From contig JACVVK020000448.1 in assembly GCA_018292915.2 (NCBI GenBank), positions 307,001 to 371,000 on the forward strand: a stretch of 64,000 nucleotides of DNA, in the 5' to 3' direction. A model generated the notes under the pieces. The model saw nothing but the letters and a program-made list of their open reading frames with translations, was not told where the DNA came from and searched no databases. Of the stretch, positions 22,847 to 35,800 are shown piece after piece. The stretch's first letter is position 1. Every line of letters begins with the position of its first letter. The stretch is from Batillaria attramentaria (lineage: Eukaryota > Mollusca > Gastropoda > Batillariidae). Position numbers and translations under genes: made by a program.

Positions 22847-25800
22847 TTACTTCGTGAATTTTGCCTTCTGTCTTCCATACAAATGGTAAATAATATTTTG
22901 AATTGGTTGAATATATTAATCTGCCTTTTATGTTGTATCTTTTGCCAATGTTTACGCTTATTTGTAAGTTTTGCTGACTGAATTGCACTCTCTCTACTTC
23001 TGAGTGTATGAACACTAACCAGCGATCTGCTATGTCTTTCTTGTGTATTTCTCTTTTAGTACGATAAAAGTTTAACCATTCGTGTGTTTTTCTCCACATC
23101 ACACATACTAAACCCGTTCGGTTCCTGCTCACAGAAAGAAAAAATAATTTGCGTTAACGTCACCTCTGCCTTTCCTAGCGACGACGGTGGGGGGTGGTTT
23201 TATTAACGGAACAGCTGAGTCCATCACCACTGGAGGACTTGCGTGGACCATCTCCCCTTTTGCCATCACTGTGGGGCTGATCATCGGTATGTGGTATTTT
23301 CAACACTTATCTGTTCATGTCGAGTGCCTGAGAGAATGCGTGTGATTCACGTGAGCGTGCGTGTTGGGTTGAGCTCTCAGCGCTTTGAGCCCAACATTTG
23401 GGAAAAAGCGCCTATACCAATGCAATTGCGAAATTGTAAAATTGCAAAATTGTTTTTAAAAAATTTTAAAAAAGGAAGGATAGGTATTGGGTGGCGCTGC
23501 ACCGCGGCGACGCGCTTCCCCCCGGGGGAAGCAGCCTGAATTTCCCGAAAGGGACAATAAAGTAGTAAAAATAAAATAAATAAGATTAGTAGTATAATAG
23601 TAGTAGTAGTAGTAAAATTATTAAAATTATTATTAGACAAGGAGATGAGTACGAACGAAGGTGATGTGTGCAGGAGGCATGGTGTACGCTGCCCCAATGC
23701 GCGAGGCCCGCTATCTAACCATGCTGCAACCGGTGGAGGAGCAGTACGGGCGCCTGGTCGCCTGTCTCGTCTACCTGGCGTCGCTCTGTGGGGACGTGTT
23801 CTGGACAGCCTCCATCCTCAACGCCCTCGGTAAGGCTGAAAAGGTCGCTGCCGTAACGATTGTCAGAGACAGTGCACCTCGAGCTCAGGCCACGAGAAAC
23901 AAAAATTACCGTGCACTGTAATATAGTGCATGCATGAACGCTAAACAAAAACTTTTACACTAGTAGAGCCTAAGTCCTGTATGATGATATTGGAGAAATT
24001 GGTCAATCGTTAGGGGGTTATCAGACCGCGTTTTTTTTGTTTGTTTTTTTTTGCTGCCTCAACACTTTGCCAGCTCCAGTGGTGTTCCTCCCAGGTAATG
24101 GGTAGAATCCACGGAGGGCTCGGAAACTGGGACAATTTTTATTATGCATGATGATGGAGATGAGGATGATGGTAAGATGATGCTATGGAGGTCCGTGTGG
24201 TTTGGGACTGCGGGACAGGGCCGCATTCCACGCTTCCTGTCCTGCTAAATATCCCGGCATTAACCAGGCCCGGGAAATACGGCACCTGTGGTGCCGGCCG
24301 TGTAATCATCCACATCATAAGACGTGTCATACCAAGGGAAGCACCCCCAAAGTCGCACCCGTGAAGTGGGTGAAACTCGGCTGTGTGGCAACAGCCTCCC
24401 CATTGGGTCCATAGCACACCCGCTCTGGGTAGGAGCCGACCTAGGTGGGAAAAATCCCGCTTGCCTCGGCTGGGTCTCCCGGTCCATGGTCCGAAGTGCT
24501 AACCACTACACTACGGGGGCCGGTACTGGGACAATTTTTATTATGCATGATGATGGGGATGAGGATGATGGTAAGATGATGCTGTGGAGGTCCGTGTGGT
24601 TTGGGACTGCGGGACAGAGCCGCATTAATACCAAGGGAAGCACCCCCCCCCCCCAAAGTCGCACCCGTGAAGTGGGTGAAACTCGGCTGTGTGGCAACAG
24701 CCTCCCCATTGGGTCCAGAGCACACCCGCTCTGGGTAGGAGCCGACCTAGGTAGGAAAAATCCCGCTTGCCTCGGCTGGGACTCGAACCCGGGTCTCCCG
24801 GTCCATGGTCCGAAGTGCTAACCACTACACTACGGGGGCCGATGCGCTTTGTTTTTTAGTCAAATCCCTGCGGAATATATTATGCGTACATATCCATAGT
24901 TCCTTTAGATAATAGACTATACTACAGGGCATATATATTTTTTTTATTGTTATAGTGTGCACAAGCTTGCTGTCCTCAGTCCTCCACTTGTCCAGTTTTT
25001 GTCTTAGATGTGTGCGCCTGGTTTCTATTTGCCTCCATGGCCTTTGACTGTGGCATTACTCTACTCATATGTCAAGTTATTTCATGTATGCTTGTAATGC
25101 ATGCATAGTGTTCTCGTCCGTCCTCTGTTTGCCCTCATGGCCTATGACTGTGGCATTACTCTACTCATATTTCAAGTTATTTCATGTATGCTTGTAATAC
25201 ATGCACAGTGTTCTCGTCCGTCCTCTGTTTGCCCTCATGGCCTATGACTGTGGCATTACTCTACTCATATTTCAAGTTATTTCATGTATGCTTGTAATAC
25301 ATGCACAGTGTTCTTGTCCGTCCTCTGTTTGCCTCCATGGCCTGTGACTGTGGCATTACTCTACTCATATTTCAAGTTATTTCATGTATGCTTGTAATAC
25401 ATGCACAGTGTTCTCGTCCGTCCTCTGTTTGCCCTCATGGCCTATGACTGTGGCATTACTCTACTCATATTTCAAGTTATTTCATGTATGCTTGTAATGC
25501 ATGCACAGTGTTCTTGTCCGTCCTCTGTTTGCCTCCATGGCCTATGACTGTGGCATTACTATACTCATATTTCAAGTTATTTCATGTATGCTTGTAATAC
25601 ATGCACAGTGTTCTCGTCCGTCCTCTGTTTGCCTCCATGGCCTATGACTGTGGCATTACTCTACTCATATTTCAAGTTATTTCATGTATGCTTGTAATAC
25701 ATGCACAGTGTTCTCGTCCGTCCTCTGTTTGCCTCCATGGCCTATGACTGTGGCATTACTATACTCATATTTCAAGTTATTTCATGTATGCTTGTAATGC

Positions 25801-26532
25801 ACGCACAGTGTTCTCGTCCTTGTCATTGTAGAGTTTATATGTAATACCAAAAACAGAATAAAAAAAATTACCATGCGCAGACCATTTAAGGGCACGTACC
25901 TGACAGGAGGTTATAAAAAAAAAAAAAATGAATGTCTCCTTTCCGTTCATTGGAGTAATGCTAGTCTACTGTCTGTTTAGGCCAGAAAGCCACTTCACGC
26001 AAATCCGCTCACGTCACTTTTGCCTGTCTTGTGCGCAGAAAGTCGCTGCTTCACTGGCAGCTTGCCTCCTCTTGCTAGCCCCTGGCATGCACCTTGCCCT
26101 ACCAAGTACAACAAGATGGCCACCAGCCCAATATGTTGTTTCCATTCAATGACCTGCTGTAGTCACAGTCGTAGTCGTTGTGTCATGTATGCAGCCCGCG
26201 CGCACACGCCGGAACGCAAGCTCTCTGACATCAAGCATGCTGACATAAAGAAAGTACTGAAAACCCTTATCGTGCCTCTATGCACTTGCAAAAACCCAAA
26301 CACATGAGGTCGTGTGAGCTCGCCTAGCTGGTTGACGTCACAACTTGTTGGCGTATGCGAGGTTCTACATGGGTGAATGAATTCTTGTAATAAAGTCGTT
26401 CCCCTTTGACAGAGTTACTTCCCGCAGACCTGACTGACAGACGATTGCTTACTGGTATCGGAGAAGAGACCCTCTCTCTCTCTCTCGCCTTAGACGCGCG
26501 CTTGCGCGCGCACGCACGCACCCCCCCTCCCC

Positions 26533-26592
<60 letters not shown>

Positions 26593-27710
26593 TATGCAAA
26601 GACCTTGGAATCAGAAAGACGCGTCACTCCTGCCCTCGTAAGAGTAGACTCCAGAGTGCAGTCCCTTTTCGGCGGGGCGTGAAAATGTGACTGCTTACAC
26701 CCAGCGCCATTTTTAAAAATGGCGAATTTTTTTTTAGAAAAGCAGAGACTTGTGTGTCATATGATTCGATTTGAAACGAAGTCTTGAATATCCGACCACT
26801 TTTCGTTTGGGCAAAATCTTTGCCAGCGGACAATTATTGTTGCGCTTTGATGGCACTGTTTACGTGGTAGACTGATCCAACAGGATGTGAGTAAACGGCA
26901 AGGGGGTTGCACTCTGACAGGCAAGGGTGTTGCACTCTACAGGCAAGTATTATTGCACGGTGCAGACGATCACGTACCTGCCTTGTGGTGGAATAAGAGA
27001 CGATTACAAAAGCATACACACCCGTGCTCTAGGACTGAATGTAATAATAGATCTGTCCATTCAGACAGAGACAGGTTATGTATGTCTCTGATTCAGAAAC
27101 ACGCCTACTTTCACTCTGAAGACAGCCTGCTAATCACTTGCGCCACTGAGGATCCCTCTGGGTTCAAAGCTGGTCAAGGATGACATAGTGCGCGACCTTG
27201 TGTTTGAGAGCACCGAGACAATTTAGGCCCGTCACGGTAGCGCAGTGAGCGCCATTTCCCCACTGTGCACAGAGGTACTTTCCACTGAAAGACTCTGTGC
27301 TCCAGAGAGTGTCGTAAGAGAGACATATAGCGGGACAACGCGAAGAGTTGTCTGCCCGCATTAGCGCGCATCCTAGATCTGGCCCCTATAGTGACAGCAT
27401 GGCGGAAAGTGGAAAGCGATCACAAAAGCATGCAATTGTGTTCTGCGCCGAATTGTTCAAATAACAGACAAATATAAACGGGGAAATACTTCTTTTGGTA
27501 TTCCTGTTGAAAAACAAACATTTTTTTTTTCGCTTTCTTGTCCAAAAAAAAAAAAGAAAAAAAAAGACCTCAAGTGGTACGTGTGCATGCAGTGTAAACT
27601 AACAGTAAACACACGCGGCTGACGCAGATACAGCGTAATTTTTTTCCCTGACAACTTTACAAATCACGGTGACTTAAATTGTGCTAGCGTCTACCTGCAT
27701 CTAAATTCAG

Positions 27711-27746
<36 letters not shown>

Positions 27747-29552
27747 ACACACACACACACACACAGAACAAAATCATCCGGCTGAACTTCGTTCTAACCA
27801 TTGTAAAACCATATCACAACATAGAATCTGCTGGATCGTCGGTCGCAGATATGATTAATGCTGAGTTAGCAGGAAGTATTCAGCGGATGCGTCCATCTTT
27901 GGATCTCTCGCACATTCGATCTTTCTGTGTTCCGTACTAGTTTTACTTGAACACATCGAACGAAATGCACTGCGTAGCCTACGTACAGCAGTGAAAGCCA
28001 AACTAGATCTTTCTTTCGTCCTCCGGAACTTTGAGAGTACTTATGTTTTCCATAGGCCTAAAACACATGCGAAATATATGGGGGGAGACCACCTGGCAGT
28101 CGCTGACATCTTCGTTTTTGTTTATTTTCTTAAAATGTTTTACGGCGGCTAGTGTAGGGTTGGGTCAAACAACTGCGTAGATCTGCGGGATGCGCGCTAA
28201 TGCGCGCAGACAACTCTTACGCGTTGTCCCTCAAAGGGAGGTAAGTGAACTATCTTTATGTTTCCAAGATCTTTGCATTATGCTTCTGAGTGTGAGTCAG
28301 TGGCAAAAACGAAACCCACTGAAATTCCCGCTTTCCACATGTCAAGTTGTAGAGACTCTTGCGAAAAGATACTGCATTTCGATGCAAAATAATTTCTAGA
28401 CCATCCCAGAACATGCTGGTGCAGTAACGTCAGTAGATTACGTCACCTTGGAGAGATTTCGAGCCTTCCAGTAAGTTGAGGAATGTTCTAGATCTGACGT
28501 AAGCAGCCCCCCTGCACAGCGTTCTGGATTCTTCTTCTTTCATGAATTTGTTCTCCGCGCATATTCTGTTCATAAAGTATTGGAGTTGTAGTCTGTTGTA
28601 TCCCGTATCATCTCTGCGAGTGCACGATGATGGCGACATAGCATAAGTAAAATACAACACCACGTCTCCAAACAGAGGAATTCCGAAAGAAAGTGGCGAG
28701 ACACCCCCAAGAAAAAACAGCATCACGTCAATCAAACATGACGCACTTACTTTACGTCAGTGCGCGTGCGTCTCTTCTTCGATGTTTGTGAGGCGTGTGG
28801 CTTGCAGAGGAAATGTGCTGTGAGTACAAATTTTCGAGTCAACTGACGATAACGGCTGCAGTGAATTTTTCTAATTTTTTTGTATATTTTTTATGGCACC
28901 CCAGGCTCATTATCTATGTATAGTAGGAGCGATTTTGAGATCTAAAGTGTGTTCACCAGCACTTTCATCAGGTACGGCTTACGCCAAAAGTATAAAAGCG
29001 ACAACCTCCAAACTTCACTTAGTTGAGAGTCCGTATTCATGCTATCTATGTCCAAAAAATGGAGTGGTTTAGGTAAATATTACGCCTTTAAACGCCAGAA
29101 AGCCACTTATTCTGAAAAGGGCGATAACTCGCAAATCATGTGTGCAATCGTACCTGGATCGGGCCTTCTATTCAACAATCTTGATTCATTTAGAAACCCC
29201 AAATTTGAAATCGATCGGTTCAGTATTTTCGGAGAAATAGGCATCTGAACTGGGTTCACATGCAATGTCAACTCAGGCTCGGTTTACATGAAAACTATAA
29301 GAGCGACCATTTTCTAGTAGTGAGTCAATTCAGAGTCCGTATTCAAGCTATCTACTGCCAAAAAATTGAGTGATTTAAATAAATATTACGCCTGTACACG
29401 AAAGACAACCAACTTGTCTCAAAAGGGCGATAACTCCCAAATCACTTAAGCAATCATCACACGCTTGAATCGTCTAATGTAACATTTTGATAAATTTGGA
29501 TACCCCAAATTTGAAGCCATTCGGTTGAGTATTTTCGAAGAAACGGGCCCGG

Positions 29553-29597
<45 letters not shown>

Positions 29598-32500
29598 CCA
29601 TACAGACGGCACTCAGTGAGGAGAAGAAGCGCGTTCGGAACAGCATACATGCCAGCATCGATGACGCAGGTTTTCTTACGTCATTGTCAGAGTTACACTT
29701 GCATAATCGTCTCTGCGGGAGATCGGCAGTGACGTGCGTTTGTACCACAGATGCTTGCCTATGAACGTGGAAATTTTAGCCCGTCCTATTATGTTGTTTC
29801 CATTACTATGGAAACAACATAAAAATCACGAAAAGCTTTTTTCACTACTGACGAGCACACTGGCAAAACAGGGCACTTCAAACAAACACTGCACTTGAGC
29901 CCCCACGCTTAATTTGTGTCCTTTACGCTTGCAGGCACGAGCCTTAGCGTGGTGATCGGGCTGAACCTGGAGACGGCCATCTTGGTGTCGGCAGCAGTAA
30001 CCGTGTTTTACACCATGGTGGGCCAGATGATCTCTGTCGCCTACACGGACGTCCTGCAGCTCCTCTTCATGACCCTAGGCCTTGTAAGTTACAGCACAGG
30101 GGCAGATCACTCGGGTCATGATGGGTAGGGTATGGGGTTATTGCCCTTAGAATTTAGGCCTTCGAGTTCTATCCATGTATTTGTGCTGAACTCTCAAGAA
30201 TCCACCCCAAGAGTGTTTGGTGAACTTCAGGATATCTTAGCTCTTTAAGAGCCCGAACTTCAGGATATCTTAGCTCTTTAAGAGCCCGAACTTCAGGATA
30301 TCTTAGCTCTTAAAGAGCCCGAACTTCAGGATATATTAGCTCTTAAAAAGCCCGAACTTCAGGATATCTTAGCTCTTTAAGAGCCCGAACCTCAGGATAT
30401 CTTGGCTCTTAAGGAGCCCGAACTTCAGGATATCTTAGCTCTTTAAGAGCCCGAACTTCAGGATATCTTAGCTCTTTAAGAGCCCGAACTTCAGGATATC
30501 TTAGCTCTTAAAGAGCCCGAACTTCAGGATATCTTAGCTCTTTAAGAGCCCGAACATCAGGATATCTTAGCTCTTTAAGAGCCCGAACTTCAGGATATCT
30601 TAGCTCTTTAAGAGCCCGAACTTCAGGACATCTTAGCTCTTTAAGAGCCCGAACTTCAGGATATCTTAGCTCTTAAAGAACCCGAAATTCAGGATATCTT
30701 AGCTCTTTAAGAGCCCGAACTTCAGGATATCTTAGCTCTTTAAGAGCCCGAACTTCAGGATATCTTAGCATGTTTGGGCCTTCCCCGCTAGGCCCGAGAC
30801 CGCTGCAGTGGCTTGAAGAGGCTTCTAGTGATCTGAAGATTTCAAGTAAAATTGCGATTTGGGGGGGGGGGGGGGCAGTGGATTTTAGGAGTTAGAAGTC
30901 TAGAATCAGGTTTTGGATCCCTGTGTGGTCCAGGAATCCTTGACGTAGAGTTCTCTGTCTGAGGGTTGCCAATGCAACGCGCTCCGAGAAGACGGTAGGA
31001 TTTTTCGTCCCTCCGCTTAGTTCACGAAGCTGGGTCTTCAATGACAGATCGCTCACTTTAGAGGGAAGACAGGGCAACAGGGAAACGCCAGCACAAACTA
31101 TTGGCTTCCAAACGGGACTCGAACTCACAACGCGAGCATTGTCGGTAGAACTCTACGAACAAAGAACTCTGCTTTGGAAATGTTCAGCCCACAAAATTCA
31201 AAACTAAATGCAATTCTAAAATTCGAAACTTAAATTGCTGAGGCTGGCCCTTCGCACCACGTGGCAGTAATGTGTTCATGTCCAGTGTGTGAGAGAATGC
31301 GAGAATGCGTGTGATTCACGTGAGCGTGCGCGTTGGATTTAGCTCGTGGCGCTTTGAGCCAAATATTTGGGATAAAGCGCGTATATTAATGAGCTTATTA
31401 TTTATATTCTGCTGTCTGCCCGAACGAGAAGTGAAATGACCCGAAGCTCTTCTTCTCAGCGAGTGACCACAACGCTTTAGCTGACTCCTGGCTTTTCTCT
31501 TTGCGTTTAGCCTTCTTTTGCGTGTGTCGAAGTGGTAAAATTATAGACACTACAGTGTTCCCTGTTATTCGAAAATACAAGGGTCCTTGGGACACTGTCT
31601 CCATATTTTTTAGGGTCCTGTTGTAAATCAGTTTTGAGGGTCCATTGTCGATTGGTATAAAAAAAAAACTCTGAAAGTCAAAACGATTTGTTGTTGTGGC
31701 ATCCGGGCATGCTTACAGAAGTATTCAAGTAGGAGAGATGTATGCGAATCGTGGCGTGGCAAGGCGAGGAACCCGCACGCTTACCAAAAAAAAAAGCATT
31801 ATGATTGGACAAACTTAAGCCAATCCGGGAGAGTGATGGAAAAAATACTCTTTGTTATGGCGAGACGAAAAAAAACGTGCGGCCCCTGTGACGCACTGTT
31901 CTCAAATTTGTGCGTCAATTTAAAGACGTTTGTGCGTATACGAATACGCACACATGTGCGTAATCGGGAACACTGCACTACCAAACCAGTCCAGAACAAT
32001 CTGTGGGCCTAGAATTGTCGGAAGACGTGCTTTTAATACGTATGCATCACGACCATGACAGGTGCTGTGTCTGCCGTTCATCGCCACCGACGATAGAGTG
32101 GGCGACTTCACTGACCATACTGACCGCTGGTCCGGACAGCTAGATGGCGCTGCCGCTTCTCCCTGGATAGACCTCGCGCTGGCCATGGTGAGTCAAGGAC
32201 TGGGGTGTATGCTGTGGTCATTGAACGGAGTCAAGGACGGACCATTTGGAAGAACACGTGCATATAACTCATGCCTGTTGTGTGTCTCCTTCAGTCCTTG
32301 TCTGTTTATAAAGTATCTGGACTGATCTGTGCGACTCTGCCGTTCACTACAAACTTATGAGCTGTGATCTCAAAATGCGCACGGGTGGTATCCTATGCAA
32401 AGTCTTATAGTGTCAGTCTTACTTTTAGCAACTCACCACTGCTATCTTTTAAGGTTTTAGCTGGCTCGTTCCAATCTATGCTTTTCTTTTTAGTTCTTGT

Positions 32501-32838
32501 CACTGGTCTATTCTCTCATTTGTGTTTTGTTTCACCTAGGTTATGTGTGCTCGTTCTTGGTTTTTGACTCATTCACCCGTGTTTTAATTGTCTCTGCCTG
32601 TCCTTTATCATTTTACTTGTGTTATCTGTTCTTAATCTGTGCTCTTTTACTATTTTAGTTGTTCTCGCATGGTGTACAATTAGTGAATGTGTTGTTTCAT
32701 TGTTGTTGTTGTTGTTGTTGTTTTTTAACTTCAGTTTTAGATTGTAAGGTGCTTATAGCTCTTTCCCCGGGGATAGGCACCCTATTATTATTATTATAAT
32801 TATAATTATTATCCTAATTATTATTATTATTATTATTT

Positions 32839-32870
<32 letters not shown>

Positions 32871-35800
32871 TATTATTATAAAACGACAAACAAGTGACCA
32901 GTATCCAAAGCCAGGGTTTCGTTCTCCCACATGCGTATCGCCATAATTATTCTTTTTTTTCCAAACTTGCTGAGGTGGGTTATTTGTGATGAGTTAGACT
33001 GAGTTGATTCAGTAACACATTTCGTACCACGCGCGAGTATACCACGCTTTTGACTCTTTTTTTCCGGTTTTGGCCCTGTATGCGAAAATCCGGCAAGAGT
33101 AACTGTTCCTTGATGGCTCTTACTGCAGCAAACACGCGTATAATCAAAGTGCAACACTCCCACTGGGCCAAGTTTAAATCCATGCAGTCATTATTGGTTT
33201 ACTGATGTCACTGCTGCACAACCCCAAACTTTCTTGGTAGGATGGGTGGGTGTTTAGGGGTTTAACGTCCTTTTCCACCACATAGGGTGATATCAAAGAC
33301 GGGGCAACGATGAAAAAGCCAGCACAATATTTGGCCCCAGCCGGGATCGAACTCACGCCCCGAGCATTAGAAGTCCAACGCTCTACCATTCGACCACCCC
33401 GGCTCCCCTTCTTGGTAGGAATTAAGCTGGTACATTTTTGTGAGATTTGTTTTGTTTTGCAGTGTAATTATGAGTCTGTCAGTTCTAGCGAGTCAACACA
33501 ACAGTGTGGGGTTTTTTTGTTGGTTTTTTTTTTTTTTTTTTTTTTGGGGGGGGGGGGGGTTAATTGGTCTGGACAGGTTTACAAACTGTGGCCATTTTTA
33601 CACCACCTTGAGTGCAAGATGTCTCGATGTCTTATGACGAGTACAGGTATTTCGCTTGATCTGTTTCTCAGCCAAAACTCACACAAAATGTGCCGGGGAC
33701 CTTGAGAAGTGTCATCATTTTGGCAACAAAACCTTGCTTCATCTTCTCTGCAGATTTTTGGCACCATCCCGTGGCAGACCTACTTTCAGCGAGTTTTGTC
33801 TGTCCGCACGGTCAGACAAGCCCAGTATCTGTCAGTGCTGGCCGGCATTGGTTCTCTTCTCTTCGCTGTCCCGCCATTTCTTGTTGGCGCGTACTCTACT
33901 GTTGCGGGTAAGCCTGACGTTCACTGTGATTGTCGTTTATTTATACTTTATTTGCATGAATTCAAAGTGTACTTTTGAGTCAGTCTCCTTACACAATAAT
34001 CCAGCCATTTCTAGTCGGCGCCTATTCTACTGTTGCGGGTAAGACTGACGTACATTGTCGTTTATTTATACTTTGTTTGTATGAAGTAATAATCAAAGTG
34101 TACTTTTGAGTCAGCCCCCTTACACAATAACCCCGCCATTTCTAGTCGGCGCCTATTCTACTGTTGCGGGTAAGACGTACTGATATACATTGTCGTTTAT
34201 TTGCACTTTTTTGCATGAAGTAAAAATCAAAGTGTACTTTTGAGTCGGTCCCCTTACACAATAACCCCGCCATTTCTAGTCGGCGCCTATTCTACTGTTG
34301 CGGGTAAGACGTACTGATATACATTGTCGTTTATTTGCACTTTTTTGCATGAAGTAAAAATCAAAGTGTACTTTTGAGTCGGTCCCCTTACACAATAATC
34401 CCGCCATTTCTAGTCGGCGCCTATTCTACTGTTGCGGGTAAGACGTACTGATATACATTGTCGTTTATTTGCACTTTTTTGCATGAAGTAAAAATCAAAG
34501 TGTACTTTTGAGTCGGTCCCCTTACACAATAATCCCGCCATTTCTAGTCGGCGCCTATTCTACTGTTGCGGGTAAGACTGACGCACATTGTCGTTTATTT
34601 ATTCTTTGTTTGCATGACTGAAGTAAAAATCAAAGTGTACTTTTGAGTCGGTCCCCTTAAACAATAATTTTAACACCGAGACTAAGACACTAACTACTGA
34701 AGTTAAAGGCACTTGTTTCAGTATTCCAAGGCTTACAAATCGAAGCTGTTTGGGTGATGTGTAACCTCATACCACGTCGATAATCATACAGACATCTCTT
34801 AAGAGCCCAACCACTCTCTGCCCACTGATTACTAAGACTGGTTATAAAGAACAAGCCACCGCACACCAGTAGGAGCCACTTCAAGCCACTATTACGCAAG
34901 GTGTGGGCCTTCCCGCTGGGCCGATGCGAGGCTGCTGCAGATTGCGTGATTGTGGCTTAAGTTCAAGTGATCTGAAGATTTCAAGTAAAAATGTGATGTT
35001 TGCAAGGGCGTTTAAGAATTCAGTACAGCCGTGCATGGTGCAGTTGCCCTAACTTACCATTGTCATTGCATGCTGGTATTTATCATGACAGTGAAAGAGC
35101 ATATTGAAATCGCAACGACATTTTGAGTTCAAGAAAGCCCAGAATGCACAATAAATCTGTTCACTGCTGAGAAAGACTGCGTCGCTACAGGTTCCATCGG
35201 CGTCGTTTAACGTTAACGCTGAATGATTTCAGGCAAGCTCAGACTTACTTTCCATAAAGAAGTTAAATTTAATTTAACTTAATTTAAAATTTAAGATAAA
35301 GTTAAATTTCCTTTGTCAAAGTTAAGTGGTTTCTGTCCCTTTTATGTCGCTTTTATTTACTTTCCATGGTTTAGAAATGCAAGACATGATAAAATGTTGT
35401 TGTCTTAAAACCCACCTATTCAAAACTGATAACTGATCTACCCTGCCCTTCCACACCATGTCAGCCTGCTTGTTGAGAGTTATTGTTTAAATGTTCCCTG
35501 TGAGTCTGTGCATGTGTATGAAAGCTGTTTATTGTGCGGTGTATGTAGTTATCATGTATGGCGCTTAGAGCCTGTGTCATTTACATGTACAGGCGCCTTA
35601 TAAGTCTTTATTATTATTATTATTATTATTATGACAACAAAAACTACATACTTGCGCCCCGTTTGTTGCAGACTGGTCCAACAGCAGTTTGACTTCTGGC
35701 CTTGACCCTGTGTCAGCCAATCAGAGCAGCATGGTCCTGCCCCTCATGCTGAAGGAGTTCACACCAGACGCCGTGTCCATTATCGGTGAAAAAATTATAA

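Noticed and set aside
30217..30775. Palindromic direct repeats suggestive of a CRISPR array
   Set aside because: The 33-bp units are contiguous without spacers, and the window is eukaryotic.
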